Shown here in pieces: positions 1-7,944 of a DNA stretch of 64,000 nucleotides; the stretch's first letter is position 1, and the number at the start of each line of letters is the position of its first letter. Under the pieces are notes generated by a model. The model was not told where the DNA came from and made no database searches. It worked only from the letters and a program-made list of their open reading frames with translations. The stretch comes from Stentor coeruleus (lineage: Eukaryota > Ciliophora > Heterotrichea > Heterotrichida > Stentoridae). The translations under genes were made by a program, and so were the position numbers. The stretch covers positions 30,418 to 94,417 of the forward strand of contig MPUH01000150.1 in the NCBI GenBank assembly GCA_001970955.1, in the 5' to 3' direction.

Positions 1-343
1 ACGACGAGCTCCGATTTATTGCTTTTGGTGTGCAAACAAGCGAAGGATCATGATTTTTTGGAGTTGTTGGAGCATTTCGGCTTCTACATCTTGAAGTTTT
101 TGGTGGTCTTTTCCAGTCAAGAAACAATCCTCTTAATAGCCCAAAAGAGAATTTTATATGCTGGTTCCATCTGCTATTAAAAACTTTCCTTAAAGTTAAA
201 TAGAAAATTGTCCCGCTTAATTGGTTTTCAGGAGTTTTTGTATCATAATCATATCTGGGGGTTTTGATATAATCGAAATCATGGGAACTTGATGTTCTTT
301 CACTGCAGAATTCATTTGAGTCTTCGTAGTGCTTTTTAAACAT
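1..343 (-). CDS. Hypothetical protein, N-terminal part, cut by the window edge
   Basis: A frame opens at an ATG (343-341) and stays open for about 114 codons to the left edge. I do not recognise the product. It starts MFKKHYEDSNEF, is Ser/Asp/Lys-rich and contains a short Trp-containing stretch (KVFNSRWNQHI). The 300 bases before the ATG are G/T-rich on the plus strand, that is C/A-rich on the coding strand, which is how the 5' flanks of secure genes in this window look. From about base 145 leftwards a second frame looks more like protein (coiled-coil-like, with LQDVEAEMLQQLQKI) and ends in TAA near base 24. The gene may therefore carry a frameshift or an unrecognised splice. No 15-nt GT-AG intron that would link the two frames is visible. 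The gene is likely real, but its C-terminus is uncertain. Confidence 0.4.
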   Translation of the reverse strand, partial: MFKKHYEDSNEFCSERTSSSHDFDYIKTPRYDYDTKTPENQLSGTIFYLTLRKVFNSRWNQHIKFSFGLLRGLFLDWKRPPKTSRCRSRNAPTTPKNHDPSLVCTPKAINRSSS

Positions 344-1188
344 AGTTTTTTTAGTGTAAATTTTATATATTAAATGGGGTAGATTAGGAGCGAAATTCAT
401 CAGGGATGATAATGAAAATTTCAGGGAAAAAGATGCTGATTTTCATGTGAATAGAAGGGATAAGTTTGTGAAAAGGAATTTATTGTGTTTGGTGATTGTG
501 GATTCTGGGAAATAAGAGTGATTGGGTTTTGGAAAAAAGGTGAAGTTAAAGTTGATAAGTTTAATAAAAATGGATGTTGAGAAGCTGGTTTGTGTTGAAT
601 TAATATATAAGATTAGAACTTGGGTTAAAATATTATTTTTTTACATCATTTGGATGAGTGAAGGCGCTATTTATTAGGATTTGAAGTTCAAATTTTACAG
701 TGCATAAGACCTGGGTTCAAATCCTAGCTTACGACTTTTTACTTAAAATCAAATACCAAAAAAAATTTTTTTCATTGAAATGATGTAGATAAAAACTACA
801 ATTCTTAATAAAGTTGGAAGAGGAATACTACACAAATAATTCCTAAATTCATCAAGAGAAATCACTCTATCTTTGTTCATATCAACCACATAATAAACTC
901 AAAAATCATCTGCATTTTCCTCTTTTAAATATATTATTCCAAGTTATCGATACCATTATTCATTATTTTGATTTAGATTTTTAATACAAAAAAAATCATT
1001 CAAGATGTTTTTTTATTCTACAAGTTTTGACACAAAGATAAAATTATAAATTTTATTTTCCAATTATTTAAATTATCAAAAAAAAAATCCATACTTTAAG
1101 TTCATATTTTTAGTAAAAATTTTTAATAATTTCTTAAGGCATTTCACATACTCCACATCATAATTCTCATACACATTTATATCTCTCA
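344..1188. promoter_or_regulatory. Gene-free stretch: 5' flank of the left-edge gene, then 3' flank of the F-BAR gene
   Basis: No credible reading frame is present. Bases 344-640 are G/T-rich on the plus strand, which fits a 5' flank of the minus-strand gene at the left edge. A tRNA-like element lies at 651-740. Bases 760-1188 are A/T- and C-containing and fit the 3' flank of the minus-strand F-BAR gene. No defined promoter motif can be named. Confidence 0.4.
651..740 (+). other. tRNA-like relic (class II tRNA-like A box, good T arm, T-run)
   Basis: Bases 711-727 form a good T arm: CTGGG, loop TTCAAAT, CCTAG. They contain a B-box-like GGTTCAAATCC and are followed after eight bases by a T5 run (736-740) that could stop RNA polymerase III. 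Upstream, TGGATGAGTG-AAGGCGC (651-667) resembles the D-arm region of Leu/Ser tRNAs, with about three bases missing. The 3' acceptor strand CTTACGA (728-734) has no matching 5' strand, and no proper anticodon arm can be folded. I read it as a tRNA-derived fragment or pseudogene, not a working tRNA. Confidence 0.3.
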
Positions 1189-2595
1189 TTAATTTAAGTC
1201 ATCATTACTTTTCTCAACTTCTATATTAATACCATAATACTCATGTATAACCTTCAAGGTTTTTTCCACAACATTTCCATCAACCATAAAATTTTTCATT
1301 TGCTGTACAAAAAACTGAACTTTGCTACTAAGCACTGGCCTAAGTTTCAATGCTTGACTTAGCGATGTAGTTTCCTCAGAACATAATTTAGCATCATTTT
1401 TCATTTCTAAATCAACACTACTAATAACCAAATTCCCCCAAAGCTTAAAATCTTCCCACAAAGAATGTGTCAACAATATCTGATACATAAAAGTTTTCTG
1501 ACTAAGCGTTTCTTCATAAAAATGCTGTGACAACATAATCACTTGTTTCGTACAATTTAAATCTTGACACTCTTGTATCCTATCAAGTAATAAATTAGTT
1601 AATCCACATACAATACCAAAAGCACAACTGGGGATATTATATTTATTTTCAATTCTTTTATCATTAAGTTTTTTTATCCAATATTTTCGTCCTTCAGTTC
1701 CAGATATAACATTATGGAAATTCTTATTATCTTCATCATTAATAACAATCCCTTTCCAACATTTGTCTATAATATTATCAATAACAATATTATTTTTTTT
1801 CCCATTTTCTGAGTTTATTGTTAGAATATCTGTATTTAAACGTTTAGGATGTACTTCAAATACATATTTTTGGAATTTTTTCCCTGTAAGATTGTCATCA
1901 ATAAACTTTTTTATTTCGATTTCAGGGTTTAATGAATCAACAGTTAAAGGTAAAAGTTCTTTTTCATATTGTGAACTACGTAAATAAGACAGTTCGTATA
2001 TAGTGATTTTTCTTAGTAAATCTTTTATTGCTAGAATTTTGTCTTCTTCTTGTTTTTGGTAAAGCATGAGGATTGGTTTCATGTTTTCTTCGAATGTTGT
2101 GAGGAAATTATTAGCATCTTCAACAGCTTTTAAGTATTTTTTCCCTGCTGCTTCTTCTCTTTTTGATACATTTTCACTAGAAATACAGTAGCTGAAATAG
2201 TAATCCCTGGTTTTTTCACAATATGAATTCTGTTTTTGAAGCTCGTATACTAAATCTTTTGAGATCCGGGCATTGATTCGAATATCTTCATCTTGTTTTG
2301 TAAGAAGGTCTTTTAAGGTAGGGATTAAGTCGGTTTGCTGATTGTTTACTAGTTCTAGTAAGCTTATAGATTGCTGATTGCATATGGTTTGAAGTCTTTT
2401 TAAGCAAGGAACCATTGTGTTTTTTCCACGAAAAAACAATGGCGCTCTTGTCAAACGGTTTAAACCATTAGCATATTCTCTTTCTATTTCAGTTTTGTGT
2501 GTGAGGAATTCAATAAGATAGTAAATCAAACTATTTGTGTCTTCAGCGTTCTCTTTTACTTTCGAATAATTATCCCAAAGGTCCCAATAACTCAT
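1189..2595 (-). CDS. F-BAR domain protein with a C-terminal SBF2-like helical module
   Basis: A 468-residue protein. The first 50 residues (YWDLWDNYSKVKENAEDTN, then EIEREYANGLNRL) match the FCH start of F-BAR proteins: an aromatic/Asp start, a helix, then the E-x-EYA-x-GL-x-x-L signature. Residues to about 240 continue as long helices, as expected for the banana-shaped F-BAR dimer that binds and bends membranes, often in endocytosis. The last 150 residues include a block (DLNCTKQVIMLSQHFYEE, later HSLWEDFKLW) that resembles the SBF2-type module of DENN/myotubularin-related and KIAA0513-like proteins. No SH3 domain is seen. It lies head-to-head with the coiled-coil gene at 2917. The F-BAR call is firm; the C-terminal call is from pattern memory. 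Confidence 0.7.
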   Translation of the reverse strand: MSYWDLWDNYSKVKENAEDTNSLIYYLIEFLTHKTEIEREYANGLNRLTRAPLFFRGKNTMVPCLKRLQTICNQQSISLLELVNNQQTDLIPTLKDLLTKQDEDIRINARISKDLVYELQKQNSYCEKTRDYYFSYCISSENVSKREEAAGKKYLKAVEDANNFLTTFEENMKPILMLYQKQEEDKILAIKDLLRKITIYELSYLRSSQYEKELLPLTVDSLNPEIEIKKFIDDNLTGKKFQKYVFEVHPKRLNTDILTINSENGKKNNIVIDNIIDKCWKGIVINDEDNKNFHNVISGTEGRKYWIKKLNDKRIENKYNIPSCAFGIVCGLTNLLLDRIQECQDLNCTKQVIMLSQHFYEETLSQKTFMYQILLTHSLWEDFKLWGNLVISSVDLEMKNDAKLCSEETTSLSQALKLRPVLSSKVQFFVQQMKNFMVDGNVVEKTLKVIHEYYGINIEVEKSNDDLN

Positions 2596-2916
2596 ATTTT
2601 ATAGATGGAAACTTAAAAAAATTAGAAAAAATATCGAATATGCCTAACTCAGAAAAACAAATACTTTTTAACTTAAATAGAAAATTACTTAAAAATTTTC
2701 ATCCTTATATACATAATGAAAATCTTATCCGATGATTAATACATTTTCTAACTATAAAACTATTTTCTATATAACTACTTTTATACAAAAATCATTATTT
2801 AACCTACTCCTAAAAATTATTAAAAAACTCTCCCTATATAATAAAACAACCACCCCTTAAATCATTACAATCTCTCATGTATACTTCAATTTACTATCGT
2901 TAAACAATAATAATAT
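2596..2916. promoter_or_regulatory. Shared divergent 5' region
   Basis: These 321 bases separate two divergent starts (2595 minus, 2917 plus). They are very A/T-rich, and C-rich on the plus strand over 2790-2900 ahead of the plus gene. A small plus frame across 2535-2735 overlaps the F-BAR start and does not look coding. No specific element is identified. Confidence 0.4.
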
Positions 2917-3693
2917 ATGGAAAACCCAGAGATATTGAAAGAATATCATACTTTTTTTTCAAAGTGTTTTATTGATAACTGCGACATAGATTCTGACGAA
3001 ATAACTGAAACTGAAAAAAATGCTCTTGGAGAGCTAGACCCAGATGAAGTCTTTGAAAATTTTTCTGACCTTGTTATCGACTTATTGAAATTCAAAAAAC
3101 AGTACATTTGCACTGAACAAGCAGATTTAATAAAACGAGTAAATTCATTTGAAGGGATGATTCAGAAACTAGAAAATGAAGTTAGAAATCATATAGCAAC
3201 AGAGCATCAACTAAAATTATTAATAGAAAGTTATCAAGCCAAAGTCCAAGAACTAGAAAAGATGAATTCAGAACTTATGAGAAGATCTAAGGAAAAGTCC
3301 CCAAAAACTGAGGAAGCAAAACCAAAAACTTTGTTGAGGAGTTCAAGTTCGACTAAATCATTAGAAAAAGAAGATGGTAATGCAAAAGATAAACAGAAAG
3401 GTGAGAATATAGTTGTGAAAAGCAAGGAATTCAAGCCAACGCATAAGAGAACTAAAAGTGACTTTGAAGCGTTGACAAGTCAAGTGAATAAAAAATCGAG
3501 CCAAACGATTAAATCTGTAAAGTTCGAATATGTGATGGCGAAAGCTAATAAGCTCTATAGCCAGAAAAGTAGGAAAAGTGGAAGTAAAATGTCAGATATC
3601 CCTGAAAGGAAGTTAGAAAAAAAGCTAAAGACCCAAAAACCTAAGCATGTAAGGAGTTGTTCTGATTTTTTAGCCCAGTTAAGAGGAAAGTAA
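2917..3693 (+). CDS. Short coiled-coil protein with basic Ser/Lys-rich tail
   Basis: A 258-residue protein of unknown function. Residues 1-60 are acidic and helical (ITETEKNALGELDPDEV). Residues 65-125 have heptad spacing typical of a coiled coil (LIKRVNSFEGMIQKLENEV). The remainder is basic and Ser/Lys-rich, with two similar short elements, THKRTKSDFEALTSQ and KHVRSCSDFLAQLRG, each with an RS/TxSDF core. A repeated basic-S-DF element like this may be a docking or phosphorylation motif; that is inference. The start ATG follows an A/T-rich leader, as in neighbouring genes. The stop TAA is not inside a plausible 15-nt intron. Confidence 0.65.
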   Translation: MENPEILKEYHTFFSKCFIDNCDIDSDEITETEKNALGELDPDEVFENFSDLVIDLLKFKKQYICTEQADLIKRVNSFEGMIQKLENEVRNHIATEHQLKLLIESYQAKVQELEKMNSELMRRSKEKSPKTEEAKPKTLLRSSSSTKSLEKEDGNAKDKQKGENIVVKSKEFKPTHKRTKSDFEALTSQVNKKSSQTIKSVKFEYVMAKANKLYSQKSRKSGSKMSDIPERKLEKKLKTQKPKHVRSCSDFLAQLRGK

Positions 3694-4372
3694 GATATAA
3701 ACTAAATTAGCAGCTTAATAGTGCTAAAATTATCAATATAATTTCATCAATACAAACATTACTATTTTATTATCTTTAACACATTCATAAATGAGTACAG
3801 TAAAAAATCAATTTGTAATTTCAGAGTTATTATATTATTGAATTAGTTAATATTTCAATCCAATATCTATTCAAAATGTTTAATAATATTTTTTTATAAT
3901 ATTTTAAGTTCCAAGAATATATATAAACCATACATCGAAAATCCAAACCAAATAAAAATTGCTCTCTCATGAATTACTAAATCTCCTTAAAGCATATTTC
4001 ACATAAGCAATTTTCTTAAACACAATTTTTTTTTTCAAATATAAAATCACACCTTATAACTCCATAATCAACATACTCATATTAACATAACCTTCACAAC
4101 TTCTAACACCCTTAACCCCAAACCTGAATCTTCACAGTCAAACCCTGTAATTTTTTTCTATACATTATACCCATATCTTAATTCTTCTTTTTCATCAAAA
4201 TTACTCAAAAACCCTTATCAATAATCCTCCACTTACTCTAATCTCAAACAAATCCTATTAAATTCCAATATTTTTACCTTAAAAAACTAATCCCAAATCT
4301 CACATATTCTTAGATAATATTCAGGCCTTTTAAAATTTAAATTTTCAGCTCATTTTCATCCACTAGTAATAA
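3694..4372. promoter_or_regulatory. 3' flank of coiled-coil gene and C/A-rich 5' flank of centrin
   Basis: There is no coding frame. From about 3930 to 4370 the plus strand is strikingly C-rich and G-poor, ending at the centrin ATG. It includes a telomere-like CTAACACCCTTAACCCC (4103-4119). It is the clearest example in the window of the C/A-rich 5' flank. Confidence 0.45.
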
Positions 4373-4903
4373 ATGGCAGGAAGAGGACAAGCAGCTAAAC
4401 CAGCTCCAGTTAGTCAACCAAAAGTCTTTAACCCTAAGCAATACGAAAGACCAGGACTTACTGAAGATGAGATTGAAGAAATCAAGGAAGCTTTTGACCT
4501 GTTTGACTCAGATGGATCAGGGACAATTGATCCAGCTGAATTGAAATCTGCTATGCAAAGTTTAGGTTTTGAAGCTAAGAACCAGACTATTTATCAAATG
4601 ATTAGTGATTTGGATAAAGATGGATCAGGTGCTATTGACTTTGATGAGTTTTTAGATATGATGACTGCAAGAATGAGCGACAAAGATACTAAAGAAGATA
4701 TCAACAAGGTCTTTAGACTTTTTGATGATGACAAGACTGGATATATCACCATTAAGAATTTGAGAAGAGTTGCTAAGGAACTTGGAGAAACTATGACTGA
4801 TGAAGAACTTATGGAAATGGTTGAAAGAGCTGACTCTGATGGTGATGGGCAAGTAAGCCAGGAAGATTTCTATAATATCATGACCAAGAAAGCATTCCCT
4901 TAA
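4373..4903 (+). CDS. Centrin (canonical, four EF-hands)
   Basis: A 176-residue centrin, a calcium-binding protein of centrioles, basal bodies and contractile cortical fibres. After a 28-residue basic/Pro tail, four EF-hands follow. EF1 loop D45-E56 and EF2 loop D81-E92 have full ligand sets ([10 protein letters not shown] and [10 protein letters not shown]). EF3 starts DDDKTGYIT but has Asn where the last Glu is expected. EF4 (DSDGDGQVS) is intact except for Asp at the last position. The C-terminus KKAFP is a usual centrin ending. In contractile heterotrichs, centrins are thought to build the myonemes; a role there is inference. The 5' and 3' flanks show the strongest strand skew in the window, which could fit high expression. 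Confidence 0.95.
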   Translation: MAGRGQAAKPAPVSQPKVFNPKQYERPGLTEDEIEEIKEAFDLFDSDGSGTIDPAELKSAMQSLGFEAKNQTIYQMISDLDKDGSGAIDFDEFLDMMTARMSDKDTKEDINKVFRLFDDDKTGYITIKNLRRVAKELGETMTDEELMEMVERADSDGDGQVSQEDFYNIMTKKAFP

Positions 4904-5310
4904 GTAATCTTTTCTATTTAGATGAAATAAGAGTTAATTTTTAAGGAGGATGATTTTATGGTGGAAATTTATGAGGGAGAAAAGATTTGATGGGAAGCTT
5001 TGGTTTTGATTTTTTATGATATGGATTGTTGAGTTTTTTTTTATGGTGGGTGTAATTTTTAGAAGAATAGGCTTGGGTATTGCTGATGAATCAGTTTCAT
5101 TGATGTGAAATTGTTATTTGGGGTTAATAAAAGATAAATTTTTATAGCACTTTAGTATTTCTGAAAAAAATATAATTTTCAGGTATTTGGATTTAATGAT
5201 TAATTTATATAGTTGACCTATACTAAAATTACATCATTTTTATTTTCATAAACATAAGTCACATAACTTTTTCAATTTTTTCCATATCAAAACCCTAATT
5301 CAATATTTAA
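4904..5310. other. G/T-rich 3' flank of centrin and short 5' flank of the next gene
   Basis: Bases 4904-5130 are G/T-rich and C-poor on the plus strand. The composition changes around 5200 to A/T with C before the ATG at 5311. No frame or RNA is seen. Confidence 0.4.
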
Positions 5311-6867
5311 ATGTCGTCAACATATGAAGACAAATCTATCTCAAATTGCATAAAAAGTGTTCGATCACAAATGAGCAAAATATCATCTGTATACGAAGAG
5401 TCCGATACCCCTTTAAACCAATACCTTCAAGAAAAATACGAAAAAGTTCAAAACCCTACATTCAATCTAGGTTATTCCTATTCAAATTCTTTAGAAAACT
5501 CTTTGTTTATAGAAAACTTCAAAGATGAATCCTTACAATCAATCCCCAAAATCCCCAGTTTCCAACTTCAAAAACACAAAGAAAAAAACCTTCATTTAGA
5601 CAACGATATGAAAATCCATTCACTTGAATGTCGAATCCGAGAACTTTTAAAAATCCAAGACACCCTAATAAAAAACATCGAAGACAACAAAATATCCGCA
5701 ATCAAAAACTTGCAAAATGAAAAAAAATACAACTTAGAACTAAGGGATAAACTAAATCAAGCGACTTCAAGGATTTCAAATTTAGAAGATTTATTGAAAA
5801 ATGATGAAAAAGTAAAGCTAAAAAAATACATTAAAGAACTTGAAGTATCTCGTGAATCATTACATCAAGAAAATCAATCTTTAATAAACCGATTTCAATG
5901 TATTGGTAAAGATCTTCAGTCAATTGAATTCCAATCAAAGTCTATGACAGAAGAAATACTCATACTAAAAACTCAGAATTCATCATTGCAAAATGAGATA
6001 ATATCTTTAAAAGCTGAAAAGGTAGAAAATTTAAAAGCAATCGATGGACTGAGTAATGAAAAAATAATAAAAGACCAAAAAGTAAATGAACTTATAAATA
6101 CAATTGGGCAGTTAGAAGAGAGAATTAATGACTTAAAAGATTTAATACAAACAATATCAATGAATAAATATCAAGAATATTCATTAAAACTAGATACTTC
6201 AGAAACTACATATAGATTATTACAGCTTACAAAAGAAAATGAAGCTTTAAAAACGCAAATATCATCAAGACAGCCTACATCCCAAACAGCCCAAGGGAAG
6301 AAAAAACTTTGCACATTAGAAAAACTTGTAGATACAATGAATTTATGTTCAAATATTCCTAAAAAACGTAGTAAAAGTGCTGAAAAAAAATACTCATCAG
6401 CAAGTTCATCTAAAATACTAAGAGACCTTATGACAGAAATTGGTCTTGAAAGTCCATATGGTCTTATAGAAGTATATAAAAAAATCTCAAGAGAAAACAA
6501 ATTAGCAGCTAAAGCTATGGAACTCTTAGATAAAATCAAAGACTTGGTAGAAAAATTTTCCCCACCAGAAGCTTTTAAAAAGTCTCCCAGTGTGAAAAAA
6601 GTTTGGAAATGGGTAAAAAAATTAGCTGATGAGTTCTTCAGAATCAAAAAAGTTTCTGAAAACAATGAAGAAACATTACGAGCTTTTGGGAAAATTAAAT
6701 CTTTAGTAAATACAGTAAGTGATGAAGACTCAATACAGATAATAGGGAAAATCATAGCAGAAAATGACCATCTTAAACTCCTTGCGAATAAAATAAAAAT
6801 TGTCTTGAGACTCAATAGAAAAATACCCTTATCTGAACTTGAAGCAGAAATTGATAGAAGGCTTTAA
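5311..6867 (+). CDS. Coiled-coil protein, CEP70-like
   Basis: A 518-residue protein. Residues 95-320 are an almost continuous coiled coil (KYIKELEVSRESLHQENQSL and following heptads). The C-terminal 190 residues are globular-helical. Two stretches recall vertebrate centrosomal protein CEP70: SKILRDLMTEIGLESPYGLIEV, near the CEP70 motif around its conserved CGF, and the end with G-K-I-x-x-L-V-N followed by an amphipathic helix block. CEP70 binds gamma-tubulin and supports microtubule organisation at centrosomes. The comparison is from memory and weak in identity. The alternative is a generic basal-body coiled-coil protein. It lies between two centrin-type genes, converging on the second. The start gives a Ser-rich N-terminus; no earlier in-frame ATG is evident. 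Confidence 0.5.
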   Translation: MSSTYEDKSISNCIKSVRSQMSKISSVYEESDTPLNQYLQEKYEKVQNPTFNLGYSYSNSLENSLFIENFKDESLQSIPKIPSFQLQKHKEKNLHLDNDMKIHSLECRIRELLKIQDTLIKNIEDNKISAIKNLQNEKKYNLELRDKLNQATSRISNLEDLLKNDEKVKLKKYIKELEVSRESLHQENQSLINRFQCIGKDLQSIEFQSKSMTEEILILKTQNSSLQNEIISLKAEKVENLKAIDGLSNEKIIKDQKVNELINTIGQLEERINDLKDLIQTISMNKYQEYSLKLDTSETTYRLLQLTKENEALKTQISSRQPTSQTAQGKKKLCTLEKLVDTMNLCSNIPKKRSKSAEKKYSSASSSKILRDLMTEIGLESPYGLIEVYKKISRENKLAAKAMELLDKIKDLVEKFSPPEAFKKSPSVKKVWKWVKKLADEFFRIKKVSENNEETLRAFGKIKSLVNTVSDEDSIQIIGKIIAENDHLKLLANKIKIVLRLNRKIPLSELEAEIDRRL

Positions 6868-6987
6868 TGTTAATATAATAAAAGTTTATAAACTTAACCT
6901 TATAACATAACTTTATCTAAGTTAGGGTATTATAATATTTAAAATAAATACTAAAATCTTAATAAAAAAGTTGATAAATCTAATTAA

Positions 6988-7518
6988 CTAAGGGAAAGCT
7001 CTTTTTGTCAAAATGGTATAAAAGTCTTCTCTTGTAATCTCATGACCATTTGAAGCTGCTCTTTCTAGCATTTCATTAAGTTCATCTACTGTCATTGTCT
7101 CACCAAGTTCTTTTGCAACTCTTCTAAGGTTGTTTAAGTTTATTGAACCTGTTTTATCATCATCAAACAAATCAAAGATTTTTTCGATACCTGTACGAGA
7201 CTCTTTATCACCAAGTTTATCTGTTATTGCATCTAAGAAAGTGTCGAAATCAATAGCTGAACCTAGTCTGTCTAGATCTGCAATCATTGCGTATATTGTT
7301 GGGTTTTTTGATTCGAAACCTAAGGATTGCATTGCTGCTCGTAGTTCTTTTGGATCTATTGTCCCTGAACCATCTGTGTCAAAAAGGTTAAATGCCTCTT
7401 TGATTTCTTCAATTTCATCTTCAGTCAAACCTCTCTTCTCAGCTCCACGTCTTCCACTTGGAGACTTACTTTTAGAGGCTACATTTCTTGAAGCAGGTTC
7501 GTATCCTCCTCGTTTCAT
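6988..7518 (-). CDS. Divergent centrin-like protein with damaged EF2 and EF4
   Basis: A 176-residue centrin paralogue, the same length as the canonical centrin at 4373 and ending in the same AFP. EF1 (D49, TDGSGTID) is intact and EF3 (DDDKTGSIN) is like that of the partner. EF2 reads [11 protein letters not shown]: one residue is missing, the third ligand is Leu and the last is Thr. EF4 reads [12 protein letters not shown]: again one residue short, with the first ligand Asp replaced by Ala. Both even-numbered hands should therefore bind no calcium. The frame is otherwise clean, so this is a diverged gene rather than a pseudogene. Possible roles are a structural centrin-fibre subunit or a modulator of centrin assembly; this is inference. 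It is convergent with the CEP70-like gene (120-base gap). Confidence 0.88.
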   Translation of the reverse strand: MKRGGYEPASRNVASKSKSPSGRRGAEKRGLTEDEIEEIKEAFNLFDTDGSGTIDPKELRAAMQSLGFESKNPTIYAMIADLDRLGSAIDFDTFLDAITDKLGDKESRTGIEKIFDLFDDDKTGSINLNNLRRVAKELGETMTVDELNEMLERAASNGHEITREDFYTILTKRAFP

Positions 7519-7944
7519 TTAAGTATAACCATTATTTTTTAAAAACGTAGAGACCTATTAAACTGATTTACAAAGTATCATAGAATGGTAAAAGACAGAT
7601 TTTTTGATATAGTTGTTATGAAAAAGATAATAAAAAACTTGTGTCTGAGTACTAAATTCCCAAGATGGCTTAGTTTTGATTGTAATGATCTTATATCCAA
7701 AATAAAATAAAATTATTATTCAATCTTTCGGGTTGAAACTTGGACAAATTGATACCCTAAAAACTTATCTAAAATACTTTAAATATTTTTTTAAAAAAAA
7801 TGTGGGTGTTAGGGTGTTATTTGATGTATTTGAATATTTATAAACTATAAAGATGAATATATTGAATTACAGGATAAATTATTTTATTAATATATAAATA
7901 GGAAGAAAATTAAGATAAAGAAGCTAATTAATGGATTATGAGTT
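7519..7944. promoter_or_regulatory. 5' flank of centrin-like gene, with telomere-like octamers
   Basis: This stretch lies between the start of the centrin-like gene (7518) and the stop of the coiled-coil gene (7945), both on the minus strand. It is A/T-rich and contains the telomere-like element listed separately at 7804-7819. No coding frame. Confidence 0.4.
7804..7819 (+). repeat. Two perfect copies of telomere-like octamer GGGTGTTA
   Basis: GGGTGTTAGGGTGTTA, a permutation of the heterotrich telomere unit TGTTAGGG, lies inside an intergenic region. Confidence 0.6.

Noticed and set aside
1-340. Reading the left edge with TAA as Gln (Paramecium-type code), which gives a fluent protein frame
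   Set aside because: All other genes in the window use TAA, TAG and TGA as stops, and about five TAA codons are expected by chance in a frame of this length and base composition.
6171-6815. 214-codon minus-strand frame opposite the CEP70-like gene
   Set aside because: It is a shadow of the plus-strand coiled coil, rich in Phe/Ser/Leu as expected from reversed Lys/Glu codons, and has no flank signals.
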